This document shows, piece by piece, positions 24,674-32,801 of a stretch of DNA of 41,364 nt. The number at the start of each line of letters is the position of its first letter. Within the stretch, counting starts at the first letter, position 1. The stretch comes from Alphaproteobacteria bacterium (lineage in GTDB: Bacteria > Pseudomonadota > Alphaproteobacteria > RF32 > CAG-239): positions 1 to 41,364 of the forward strand of contig JAFUSA010000022.1 of NCBI GenBank assembly GCA_017480745.1, in the 5' to 3' direction. Position numbers and translations under genes: made by a program. Under the pieces are notes generated by a model. It made no database searches. It worked only from the letters and a program-made list of their open reading frames with translations, and was not told the origin of the DNA.

Positions 24674-26614
24674 ATGAAAAAACTACTTTGTTTGATTGTT
24701 GGCGCATTAAGCGTTGTTTCTTGCGTTAATAAAAATACGCAGAAAGTGCAATATGTTGATGTTAAGCCAGATGCAGCATATTATTCCGATTGGGACAGTG
24801 CAATCCGCTATGATGTGGATATGCAGAATATGTATGCCGATTCGCCGACAAAGATTGAAAAACCGTTAGATTTATATATGACAACGGCTTTGGCGTTAAA
24901 ATATAATTACACCGGCAGAATGGTTCGCTATCAGGAAAGCTTGTTAAAAGCAGGAAAGTCAGCTTATTCGGCATTACCGGAAATTGTTTCCAACGCCGGT
25001 TATGTTAACACAAATTACAGCGATACAAGCCCTGATTTGAAAGTTGCATGGAATATTTTGGATATTTCTACTCTGTATTTTATGAACGCTGACCATGTTT
25101 TAAAACAAAATGTGGCAACAGAAGAAAGTCGTAAGGTAATTCAAAACATTGTGCAAGAAGCGCGCGTTTTGTATTGGAAAGCTCTAACGGCGCAGCGTTT
25201 ATTACCTGTAATTGATGAAACAATTGAACACATCACCTTAGATGTTGATGAAATGAACGTAAAAGCCAAAGATTTGGCAAAAGACGGTAAAAACCTGACT
25301 ACCGAAGAATTGGTAAAAAAACGTGAATATATGGAAAAAATTAAAAGTTTGTCTGCTTTAAAACGTGATATGGAAACCGCACACGAGCGTTTGGCCTCAT
25401 TGATGGGTTTACATCCGCAAACAGAGTTTACTTTGGTAGGCAGACAATACGGAAACTTTGAATTGCCGGAAATAAAGTCCAATCTTTCGCGTTTAGAGTG
25501 GCTTGCTTTAACCAATCGTCCGGAATTAAAAGCACATGATTTAATAACACGTTCCGACGATTTGGAAGTAATTATTAGCAACTTCCGTGATGATAGCGAT
25601 AGTGCATATCATACCAACCCGAGTGCCTATAACAAAAAATGGTGCACGGCGGCAAATGAAGCTTCAAAATCCGTATATAAAAGTATGGGCAATTTAAACG
25701 AAGCACGTTTGGAAGAATTGCGCCGTCAACGTATGACCTCTCTTATTTTGAACCAAGTTTATATTGCTTGGGCCCGTTATACTTCGGCTTTGGAAGACTA
25801 TCAAATAGCCATGGAAATAGCCGGCACTTCCGAAAATATTGCCGAAGATGTAACCAATGCCAACGGCAGCCATGCGGAAAAGAGTCAGCTTGAAGCCGCA
25901 CGCGCAATTGAGGATGAAACCAAAGCTTCTCTTGCCTATGTAGATTTGCAAGATGCTTTGGGTGCTCTTTATGCCACCATCGGTTTAGATTCGGTACCAT
26001 ATTATATGTTAAGCGAATCGCCTTCTAAAATTGCCTTATCGTTGTATGAAACGGCCGATAAATGGCGTGGCGGGGAATTTCAACCGGAAAGCCGTCCGTA
26101 TTTGATGGATATTCCGAGTCATCGTCCTCCGGTTAATTTGTCATCGGATAATGTTTTGCCGGATGTAACTTATGGCACAGGGGAACACATCCATATTGTT
26201 ATTCCGGACAGAGCTTTTGATAAAATGGGTTGGGAAAGAAATACCTATATTACAAAAGCCGGTTTGAATGATGAAACTTCTTTGCCGAAATGGCTGGAAT
26301 ACAGCAATGCCGGACATGTATTCAGTGGTATGGCCATGCCGGGAGATGGCGGAACATATCCGATTAAGGTTTACGCTAATGACCAAAAGAATAACGTGGC
26401 GTATTTAACTTTTAACTTAAATATTGTGGAAACTTATGTTCCATCCATCAATGTTCGCGGCTTAAATCGCGGTCGTCAAGCGATTGTAATGAAAAAATGC
26501 GTTGGAAAACAATGTATGGACAGAACATTGGACGATGTTAAAGTAAATCTGCCGAAACATGCTGAGGATTCCGAAGAATCCGAAGATGACGACGACAGCA
26601 AAAAGAAAGAATAA
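24674..26614 (+). CDS. TolC-like outer-membrane lipoprotein with cadherin-like domain
   Basis: 646 residues. A lipoprotein signal has its lipobox Cys at residue 17 (LSVVSC). Residues about 60-440 resemble an outer-membrane efflux protein: long amphipathic helices with ALALKYNY near the start, coiled-coil Glu/Lys/Leu-rich stretches, and a second repeat around LILNQVYIAWARYTSALEDY. From about 490 to 590 comes a domain with SLPKWLEYSNAGHVFSGMA and GTYPIKVYANDQ, the pattern of dystroglycan-type cadherin-like domains. A short acidic-basic tail ends the protein. Such a fusion is unusual for TolC. It may serve type I secretion, efflux or a secretion channel paired with the VirB8-like gene, which is only a guess. 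A GC-rich terminator follows. Confidence 0.7.
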   Translation: MKKLLCLIVGALSVVSCVNKNTQKVQYVDVKPDAAYYSDWDSAIRYDVDMQNMYADSPTKIEKPLDLYMTTALALKYNYTGRMVRYQESLLKAGKSAYSALPEIVSNAGYVNTNYSDTSPDLKVAWNILDISTLYFMNADHVLKQNVATEESRKVIQNIVQEARVLYWKALTAQRLLPVIDETIEHITLDVDEMNVKAKDLAKDGKNLTTEELVKKREYMEKIKSLSALKRDMETAHERLASLMGLHPQTEFTLVGRQYGNFELPEIKSNLSRLEWLALTNRPELKAHDLITRSDDLEVIISNFRDDSDSAYHTNPSAYNKKWCTAANEASKSVYKSMGNLNEARLEELRRQRMTSLILNQVYIAWARYTSALEDYQIAMEIAGTSENIAEDVTNANGSHAEKSQLEAARAIEDETKASLAYVDLQDALGALYATIGLDSVPYYMLSESPSKIALSLYETADKWRGGEFQPESRPYLMDIPSHRPPVNLSSDNVLPDVTYGTGEHIHIVIPDRAFDKMGWERNTYITKAGLNDETSLPKWLEYSNAGHVFSGMAMPGDGGTYPIKVYANDQKNNVAYLTFNLNIVETYVPSINVRGLNRGRQAIVMKKCVGKQCMDRTLDDVKVNLPKHAEDSEESEDDDDSKKKE

Positions 26615-26646
26615 AAATTTTTCTTTTGTCTGCAAAGATAACTCCT

Positions 26647-26671
26647 CGCCGGCGCATCTAAATCGCCGGCG
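26647..26671. terminator. bidirectional terminator
   Basis: CGCCGGCG (26647-26654) and CGCCGGCG (26664-26671) form an 8-bp stem with a 9-nt loop between the convergent TolC-like and pilin C genes; a TTTT tract follows at 26677-26680. Confidence 0.7.
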
Positions 26672-26688
26672 GAAGTGTTTTATGTGTA

Positions 26689-27537
26689 TTAGCATCCTCC
26701 ATTAGCTATTGAACATTCAGATATAGTATCTTTCCAATAGGACGAATTAACATCGACATCAAAATATATAGCTATATATTTATTCGTCACATCATAAGAA
26801 CATACAGTTACAGCGTCATCAATTGATATCGGAGATTTAAAGTAAAAAGCATCACTTCCCTCATATCCTACTATATTAGCATTAGCTACGCTCCAATCAT
26901 GACTTAACAATTCTATACAAGCTTCTGTATTATCTCCAAGATTATATAGAATTCTAAATGCCTGATAGTCATTTGGCTTGGTTTTCCCAGCTATCTCTAA
27001 CCTGACCACACCACTAAAAAGACTGGTAAAAGAAGTAATCTTACCATCAGTTACGGTAATCATTTCATCGGGGAATATTTTGGCTTTTTTAACTATCGGA
27101 CAGCCATTGTCAGCAGTGGTAGGCTCTCCGTTTGCATCAACGGAAGCACCAACGCAACCGGAGGCCTTGCAATTAGTTCCACTACAAGTCACCCCGATAT
27201 AATTCTTCTGTGGTCCCCAAAAGGCACGGACATTACCGGCAATGAGAGTTATCTGCTCTATTGTTTTGTTGATGCGATATTTGGTCATCGCCTTAGAATA
27301 TCCGGCGATACCACCCACCGACAACACACCAATTATTGCCAATACGCCCAACATTTCAATCATGCTTCTTCCGCTTTGTGTGGCAGAGCCACACTTATAG
27401 TCATGCCTCGATTCCGCAGGAATTGTCAAGGCATCTTCCGCTTGATTAAAATTAATTTGAAGATCCCTTGACGCATTCGCCTTTGCAAGGCTCTGCGAGG
27501 GATGACTCTTTATATTTTCTAAATCAAAGTTGTTCAT
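26689..27537 (-). CDS. type IV pilin-like protein C
   Basis: 282 residues, the longest of the family. The prepilin motif is at residues 56-65 (GRSMIEMLGV), preceded by a 55-residue N-terminal part of which residues 11-55 are an insertion relative to pilin B (MNNFDLENIK compared with MINFEIKNQN). The cysteine-rich middle (VTCSGTNCKASGCVG and NGCPIVKKAK) is shared with B. LSHDW and SIDDAVTVC follow, then an extra tail ending in NGGC. The start is fixed by AAAGGAAG. A 56-residue leader is long for a prepilin, so cleavage and export may depend on the insertion being tolerated. Confidence 0.85.
   Translation of the reverse strand: MNNFDLENIKSHPSQSLAKANASRDLQINFNQAEDALTIPAESRHDYKCGSATQSGRSMIEMLGVLAIIGVLSVGGIAGYSKAMTKYRINKTIEQITLIAGNVRAFWGPQKNYIGVTCSGTNCKASGCVGASVDANGEPTTADNGCPIVKKAKIFPDEMITVTDGKITSFTSLFSGVVRLEIAGKTKPNDYQAFRILYNLGDNTEACIELLSHDWSVANANIVGYEGSDAFYFKSPISIDDAVTVCSYDVTNKYIAIYFDVDVNSSYWKDTISECSIANGGC
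27373..27507 (-). repeat. palindromic element inserted in frame in pilin C
   Basis: Codons 11-55 of pilin C coincide with a nested inverted repeat. The outer arms are AGTCATGCCTCG (27399-27410) and CGAGGGATGACT (27496-27507), matching at 11 of 12. The inner arms (27425-27438 and 27459-27472) pair at 13 of 14 over GTCAAGG and ATCTTC. A separate perfect hairpin GTGTGGC/GCCACAC (27378-27394) completes the insert. The outer arm ends exactly at the boundary of the extra protein segment. This is the pattern of Rickettsia palindromic elements, though the sequence is not known to match them. Confidence 0.65.
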
Positions 27538-27554
27538 AGTAAACTTCCTTTCAT

Positions 27555-27750
27555 TTAATTAAATTACTAATAAAAACTATACCGCCTCAATGAGGCGGCT
27601 GGAAGTTGACAACTATCCTATATAATAGTGTCGCATATTCACTAAAAGCTTATTCTACGACCTTCCAACCATTAAAAGTCGGAAATTTAACGTCCGTTAC
27701 GACGATATAGGAGAGGTTGTCACACCCCAGATGAATTTTACCTCATCTTG
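27555..27750 (-). ncRNA. structured pilin leader RNA, copy C
   Basis: Same helices as copy A. P1 is GATGAG/TTCATC; P2 is GGGGT/ACCTC; long-range P3 is TCCTATAT (27705-27712) with ATATAGGA (27616-27623), an entirely different sequence from copy A. P5 is TTCCGAC/GTTGGAA; P6 is GTCGTA/TGCGAC. The terminal hairpin CCGCCTC/GAGGCGG (27582-27598) is followed by TATAGTTTTT. The alternative pairing is GGTTGGAAG with CTTCCAGCC, where both sides have changed relative to copy A yet still pair. Confidence 0.75.
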
Positions 27751-27755
27751 CATTT

Positions 27756-27783
27756 ACTATATCACAAAAAATTCAAAAGTCAA
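27756..27783 (-). promoter_or_regulatory. promoter of pilin C leader
   Basis: Minus strand TTGACT (27778-27783), 16-bp spacer and TATAGT (27756-27761). Confidence 0.75.
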
Positions 27784-27813
27784 ATTTTTTTTACAAAATT
27801 AGCCTAATTATAA

Positions 27814-27839
27814 AACCGCCGGCTCAAAAGTCGGCGGTT
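27814..27839 (-). terminator. terminator of fba
   Basis: Stem AACCGCCGGC (27814-27823) with GTCGGCGGTT (27830-27839), one G-U pair and a 6-nt loop; on the minus strand TTTTAT follows, 20 bp after the fba stop. Confidence 0.8.
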
Positions 27840-27858
27840 AGCAATAAATCGTATATAA

Positions 27859-28908
27859 CTAAATTTCTCCGGCGGCGTAGCGTTTAGCCATATCGCATAA
27901 GCGAATCGCTTTAATCTTATCACCTTGTCCGGCGGCTCCAAAAGCAATATATCTGTCTTCGCAAACTTTTTGCATTTCTTCAATAGCCGGTTTTAAATAT
28001 TTACGCGGATCAAATTCCGAAGGATGTTCTGCATATAAACGACGAATAGCTCCTGTCATTGCCATACGCGAATCGGTATCTACATTAACTTTGCGCACTC
28101 CTGATTTAATGCCGCGCACAATCTCTTCTACCGGCACACCATAAGTTTGCGGTATTTGCCCGCCATAAGCGTTGATTAAATCTTGTAATTCTTGCGGAAC
28201 AGAAGAAGAACCATGCATAACAAGGTGTGTATTCGGCAATTTGGCATGAATTTTTTCAATAACATCAATAGCCAAAATCTCACCATCCGGCTTACGGGTA
28301 AATTTATATGCACCGTGAGAAGTACCAACGGCAACGGCCAAAGCGTCCAAATGTGTTAAACGAACAAACTCGGCTGCTTCGTCCGGATCGGTTACCAAAC
28401 GTTTTTTATCTAATTTTCCCTCAGCGCCATGGCCATCTTCTTTGTCGGCTTTGCCTGTTTCAAGTGAACCAATAACACCCAACTCGCCCTCAACGGAGGC
28501 TCCGACAGCATGAGCACGTGAAACAACTTCCTGAGTTACTTTAACATTATATTCGAAAGACGAAGGAGTTTTTCCGTCGGATTCCAACGAACCATCCATC
28601 ATAACCGAAGAATAGCCGTTTACAATTGCAGATTGACAAACATCAACGCTGGCGCCGTGATCTTGATGCAAGCAAATAGGCAATTCCGGAAACATTTCAA
28701 TTCCGGCAGCAATCATATGACGAATCATCGGATCGCCGGCATATTTACGCGCACCGGTAGAAGTTTGAATAATTACCGGAGCATTTACCTTTTTAGCAGC
28801 TTGTAAAACAGCTAAAATTTGCTCCATATTGTTAATATTAAAAGCCGGAACACCATAATTGTTTTCGGCCGCATGGTCAAGAATTTGACGCATAGAAACT
28901 AAAGGCAT
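27859..28908 (-). CDS. fba: class II fructose-bisphosphate aldolase
   Basis: 349 residues. This zinc-dependent enzyme cleaves fructose 1,6-bisphosphate to glyceraldehyde 3-phosphate and dihydroxyacetone phosphate. Visible motifs are YGVPAFNINN at 18-27, HQDHG at 81-85 with catalytic Asp83 and zinc ligand His84, the SVEGELG block, VGTSHGAYKF and MHGSSSVP with the other metal-binding histidines, and RKVNVDTDSRMA for phosphate binding. The length and the VEEIVRGI segment suit the longer class IIB-like type. AAGGAG precedes the ATG. It is transcribed alone, with its own terminator. Confidence 0.95.
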   Translation of the reverse strand: MPLVSMRQILDHAAENNYGVPAFNINNMEQILAVLQAAKKVNAPVIIQTSTGARKYAGDPMIRHMIAAGIEMFPELPICLHQDHGASVDVCQSAIVNGYSSVMMDGSLESDGKTPSSFEYNVKVTQEVVSRAHAVGASVEGELGVIGSLETGKADKEDGHGAEGKLDKKRLVTDPDEAAEFVRLTHLDALAVAVGTSHGAYKFTRKPDGEILAIDVIEKIHAKLPNTHLVMHGSSSVPQELQDLINAYGGQIPQTYGVPVEEIVRGIKSGVRKVNVDTDSRMAMTGAIRRLYAEHPSEFDPRKYLKPAIEEMQKVCEDRYIAFGAAGQGDKIKAIRLCDMAKRYAAGEI

Positions 28909-29022
28909 TTTTTTCTCCTTAAAACTACAAATAAATTAACTGGCTCCGAATATATGCCATTTCAATTTTTTTGCAAGAGTTTATTTTGCCGATTGTAGAA
29001 AATTAAAAATCAATACAAAATA

Positions 29023-29346
29023 CTATTTCAAAAATCCATTCCACAAGACATTAGTAACTTCGCATATTGAATCCCAATGAATAACGTAATATCCGATGAC
29101 GTATAAAAACAAAGGAATACTTGATAAATATTCATTTTTAGGCTTCGGATACGTGTACCACAATAAATATATTACGAACAAACCTGAACAAATTATCCCT
29201 GTTATGTTATCTCTAACTGTAATCTTTACATGAGACATCATATAACAAGCTAAAAGGCCAAACATCACCCAGATGTATCGAAAATATTTTTTGTAAAAAT
29301 TCCATAATTTTTGTAAAATATTGTAATAGCTATTACTCATCTTCAT
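29023..29346 (-). CDS. small membrane protein, 107 aa
   Basis: I do not recognise the family. An N-terminal basic, aromatic stretch is followed by about three hydrophobic segments (around WVMFGLLACYMM, ITGIICSGLFVIYLLWY and IPLFLYVIGYYVI), so it is probably an integral inner-membrane protein. It lies 61 bp downstream of another small membrane protein gene in a minus-strand run headed by the possible effector at 29707. A role as an immunity or holin-like protein is possible only by context. Base composition is more AT-rich than the neighbouring housekeeping genes. Confidence 0.55.
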   Translation of the reverse strand: MKMSNSYYNILQKLWNFYKKYFRYIWVMFGLLACYMMSHVKITVRDNITGIICSGLFVIYLLWYTYPKPKNEYLSSIPLFLYVIGYYVIHWDSICEVTNVLWNGFLK

Positions 29347-29407
29347 CGTTCTTTCTAAAACCTTGCCAACAAGTTTAAATACGTAATACTGTGAAGTTTA
29401 TTACCAA

Positions 29408-29710
29408 TTAACCATTTCTCATTTCTCGCATCATTTGCCCAACTGTTCCATCAGTTAGCGGTGTCCAGATGTATAACAAGTACAAAAACGATATTATAAA
29501 AATTAGAGTTTCTTGCAAACCTTTGCTCATTTTTTTTCGATAAAAACAGTAAATGATAAATAAGTTAACAGGATACCAATTAAATAATACTCCCACCCAA
29601 TCTCTAAGCGCAGCAGCAAAACAACACATCGTTCCACTAAAAGTAAGAAGAAATAAATCAAATAGAGGATTTTTATATATTTTTATAAGTATTGGTTTTA
29701 TTTTTATCAT
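29408..29710 (-). CDS. small membrane protein, 100 aa
   Basis: About three membrane helices (LFDLFLLTFSGTMCCF, VNLFIIYCFY and LIFIISFLYLLYIW) separated by short basic loops. Its ATG overlaps the stop of the preceding gene by four bases (ATGA), so it is translationally coupled to the possible effector at 29707-30561. Small membrane proteins immediately following a secreted toxin gene are often immunity proteins; phage-type holins are an alternative. No family is recognised. Confidence 0.6.
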   Translation of the reverse strand: MIKIKPILIKIYKNPLFDLFLLTFSGTMCCFAAALRDWVGVLFNWYPVNLFIIYCFYRKKMSKGLQETLIFIISFLYLLYIWTPLTDGTVGQMMREMRNG

Positions 29711-30561
29711 TCATCATCCTTTCTCCAACTGTTTATTTGATTTGTTAGACTGTTAGTCCCCATTTTTGTAAACGCATTAGCTGATTTAGATAATCCAAAG
29801 GATAAATTTTTAGCTCTCTCTTTTAAAAAGTTGTTTGTTTTATTCTCTAAAATATTACCAACTTTTTCACCAGCAACACTTCCGGCAGTATTTAAGCCAA
29901 TGTTTATAGCATATTCAGCTGGATTATTTGTCTCAGTTATACCCATACCACCTATAACTCCATTTGTAACGGCACTTTTCATTCCCGAAAACGGCTTAAT
30001 AGGTGATGCAAGTGCTCCACCAACCTCAGCTAAGCCTGATACAACCGGATTGCGTTGATAGCCGTTATTTAATTCCTGCCGTGCAAAATCTCGGTATTCT
30101 GTATAACCCTTGTTCCACGCATCGCCGAAACTCTCACCGTTTGCATTATTGCCGGTTGCGCGCATTAAACCATTTGCGGCTACTCTGCCAGCACCGCCGA
30201 TTATGCCGTTCAACTCATCGCTCCACCCTAAACTGGCACCTTGCGCAAAGTGATTAACTCCATCTATTGCTGTTTGACCGATGTTGCTATCTTGTGTTGC
30301 AAAATCAGAAGCCGGCATTGACGACTGATTGCCGATATATTCACCATTATCATCATATTCGTCATATTCTTCTGCCGTCATCGGTTGGTTCATGTGTTGC
30401 AAATTATTTTCACGCTGCTGTTGCAAAGCATCAATTTGCACTTGTGAATCCAAATCAAAAGGTGTACGCATTTGCAACTGCGCTATTTGTTTATCAATTT
30501 CTTCATTTATCTTAGCATACTGCATATTTCGCCCGAGTGTTCTTCTTAATTTATTTATCAT
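29707..30561 (-). CDS. possible effector or phage virion-like protein
   Basis: 284 residues from the ATG at 30561, which has AAAGGA 8 nt upstream; an in-frame TTG at 30588 lacks a site. The N-terminal 90 residues are polar, Gln- and Asp-rich and helical. Residues about 100-200 contain FAQGASLGWSDELNGIIGGA, then KGYTEYRDFARQEL and PVVSGLAEVGGALASP. This resembles the glycine/alanine segment of phage structural proteins (NQGxTxGFGDEI ... R ... NP ... AEIxGG). The C-terminal part (SVAGEKVGNILENKTNNF onward) is basic. No other phage gene is nearby. Two small membrane proteins follow, so a secreted toxin with immunity is an alternative. Confidence 0.55.
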   Translation of the reverse strand: MINKLRRTLGRNMQYAKINEEIDKQIAQLQMRTPFDLDSQVQIDALQQQRENNLQHMNQPMTAEEYDEYDDNGEYIGNQSSMPASDFATQDSNIGQTAIDGVNHFAQGASLGWSDELNGIIGGAGRVAANGLMRATGNNANGESFGDAWNKGYTEYRDFARQELNNGYQRNPVVSGLAEVGGALASPIKPFSGMKSAVTNGVIGGMGITETNNPAEYAINIGLNTAGSVAGEKVGNILENKTNNFLKERAKNLSFGLSKSANAFTKMGTNSLTNQINSWRKDDE

Positions 30562-30603
30562 TTTAATATCCTTTATCCTAAATTTCAATTGTTTTATAAA
30601 GTT

Positions 30604-30632
30604 AGTATATAATATTTTTCTAATAAAGTCAA
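30604..30632 (-). promoter_or_regulatory. promoter of the 30561-29023 gene run
   Basis: Minus strand TTGACT (30627-30632), 17-bp spacer and TATACT (30604-30609), about 43 bp upstream of the chosen start. The remaining intergenic DNA (30633-30877) is very AT-rich; beyond TATAAT-like boxes before the next gene I see nothing in it. Confidence 0.65.
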
Positions 30633-30877
30633 TACATAAATGATAAAAATATTATATATGAGTATATTTTATAATTTATCTTAGAAAAATATTATTCTTG
30701 ATAACAAAATAAATTTTAGGCTCATCAGATTACACAAATCTAAAAAGTAACCGGTGTCGCATAATTTGTTGATTATAAATATTTTTTGCGTGTAACATAA
30801 ATTTAATAAAAAAGAGGTTGTTTTATTTGCGGATTTAATTTATAATTAGATATATTGTATAATGAGGAGATTATCCT

Positions 30878-31318
30878 ATGGATAAAATTTTTAGCTTTTT
30901 GAAATCGAACAGGATAGTGCTTTTTTTCGGTTTAGTTCTATTCATTACAGTAATGCTTCCGGAAACTTCGTGGGCAAGAACTGCCCAAAATCCGGCAACT
31001 GCTCCGGCTGCCTTCCAAATAGCCAAAGACAGGTTAATTAATTTGTTCAATAATTCGCAAATGGTTTTGTTTGTTATCGGCGGATTTGGTTTAATCGGCC
31101 TATCGTTTCAAGCCGTTTTCGGTAAAGTAAAATGGGGATGGTTTTCCAGCTTGGCTTTTGGGTTGGCCATTATCGGTATAGCAGGATCATTAATAAACTG
31201 GGTAACCAACGACACCAACGCCGCCAAAGGCTCAAATCCGGCGTTGTATATGCATGATCCGCAAACCATAACCGGAAGACCTATTGAATACGTTGATCCG
31301 TCAATGGAAGGTTATTAA
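30878..31318 (+). CDS. VirB2/TrbC-like T4SS pilin
   Basis: 146 residues. An N-terminal signal peptide has its hydrophobic core at about 12-29 and a probable signal-peptidase site after SWA at residue 33. Two further hydrophobic segments (about 60-78 and 86-106) are separated by a short basic loop with VKWGWF. This is the size and topology of VirB2/TrbC conjugation pilins, and the glycine-rich first helix (VIGGFGLIGLSF) fits. A polar C-terminal tail of some 35 residues is longer than usual. AGGAGA precedes the start. With the VirB8-like gene at 23784 it suggests a T4SS whose genes are dispersed. Confidence 0.7.
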   Translation: MDKIFSFLKSNRIVLFFGLVLFITVMLPETSWARTAQNPATAPAAFQIAKDRLINLFNNSQMVLFVIGGFGLIGLSFQAVFGKVKWGWFSSLAFGLAIIGIAGSLINWVTNDTNAAKGSNPALYMHDPQTITGRPIEYVDPSMEGY

Positions 31319-31409
31319 GACCAAAAACTTGTAGGCAGTTTTTTAACGGCTTTCGTAAGCATATGTCAATAATTTGCCGAAATGTTGTTGGGTTTTGAGA
31401 TTTGGATAA

Positions 31410-32786
31410 ATGAATTTTTTTCAAATAAACAGATATACCATAACACTTTTGTTGTTTAATTGCGTTGGAATTATTGCCACTCTTATCTATAATGATACTG
31501 TTATTACCGATATGTGGGAGCATTTGCGCGCAACATATTTGGTAAGTTTGGGAAATGTGCCGTATAAAGATTTTTTTGAGCATCATCACCCGTTGCTTTG
31601 GTATGTTTTTTTGCCGGTTATGTATCTGTTCCCCAAAGATGCCGTTTTGATCTATTACGTAGCGAGAATAACGGCTTTATTTTGTTTTGCAGGAACTTTA
31701 TTTTGCATTTATTTAATAACAAAACGTTTTTTAGGCGGGAAAAACACTTTTTTAACATTTTTATTGATTTTGGGAACCTTTTTTCCGGTGTGGTATGTTG
31801 TTTCTGCATTCAAACCGGAAGCTTTTGCTTATCTTATTTATTTTATCGGTGTGTATTATTGCTTTGACTATATTAAAAATAAACGTTCCGCCGATTTGCT
31901 ATATTGCGGTATTTTTTTCAGCATTGCTTTTTTATTCATTCAAACAATGATCTTTAATGTGGCGTTTATTTACATGGTTTTGGTTGTCTTATACTACAAA
32001 AATAAAAAATTTTGGCAGTATATTTTCTTATCAGCCATTATTCCATTTATTGTCTTTATTATCATAGCCTATCTGCTATATCAAGCAGACATGTTGAACA
32101 CCTATTTTCAACTAAATTGGATTTATAACACTAAAATAGACATTCAAACACCTCTTACAATTTGGAATTGGAGTTTGCAATTATTTGCTGCCGGATGTGT
32201 TTTTGCCTATCTAAAACCGAAATCGGTTTATTTGAACATTATCGCATTTTTGTTATGCGGAGAAATTTTGTTGGTATTTTGCTTTCATAAAAGTTTTCCG
32301 CACTATTTGTTTTTAATGTTCATTTATTCATCACTGTTACTCGCAGTATATCTGCAAACTGTGCGCAGCAAAGTTATACAACACTATGTATTGGGATTTA
32401 TGTGCGCATGTTTAGTCCTTAATTTTTTAACCGTTTTTCTGAAAAACAACCAGAATAAAATGGAAGAATACAAAATTGTAAATCAATCACCCAAAGTTAC
32501 AGTTTTAAATATTAATTCACAGCTAATAAATATCTACGGAGAAAAATATTCTTATTATGAACTGTTTGCCACCGGCTTAGTTTCTTTGGATATCTGCGAA
32601 TTTAAACGCTTTTCTGATTATGACTTAAAGCAAAATATAATTGAATATCAATATGATTATTTGGCATATAACGCAAACAAAAACATTCGTTCGTTTTGCA
32701 ATGCGGAAAAATTTACCCCTACACCCGATGTGTTAAAATATTATGAGATTGTTACGGAAAATCTATGGAAACGCAAACAACCGTAG
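31410..32786 (+). CDS. GT-C family membrane glycosyltransferase
   Basis: 458 residues with about ten membrane helices and a C-terminal soluble part. The first external loop has DMWEHLRATYLVSLGN with Asp34 and Glu37, followed by KDFFEHHHPLLWY, the pattern of PMT/ArnT-type glycosyltransferases that use polyprenyl-phosphate sugar donors and act on the periplasmic side. The acceptor is unknown. There is only a weak ribosome binding site. It follows the VirB2-like gene on the same strand after 91 bp, so it might modify that protein or a surface glycan; neither is shown. Confidence 0.75.
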   Translation: MNFFQINRYTITLLLFNCVGIIATLIYNDTVITDMWEHLRATYLVSLGNVPYKDFFEHHHPLLWYVFLPVMYLFPKDAVLIYYVARITALFCFAGTLFCIYLITKRFLGGKNTFLTFLLILGTFFPVWYVVSAFKPEAFAYLIYFIGVYYCFDYIKNKRSADLLYCGIFFSIAFLFIQTMIFNVAFIYMVLVVLYYKNKKFWQYIFLSAIIPFIVFIIIAYLLYQADMLNTYFQLNWIYNTKIDIQTPLTIWNWSLQLFAAGCVFAYLKPKSVYLNIIAFLLCGEILLVFCFHKSFPHYLFLMFIYSSLLLAVYLQTVRSKVIQHYVLGFMCACLVLNFLTVFLKNNQNKMEEYKIVNQSPKVTVLNINSQLINIYGEKYSYYELFATGLVSLDICEFKRFSDYDLKQNIIEYQYDYLAYNANKNIRSFCNAEKFTPTPDVLKYYEIVTENLWKRKQP

Positions 32787-32801
32787 CTTTTCTGAAAAAT
32801 T

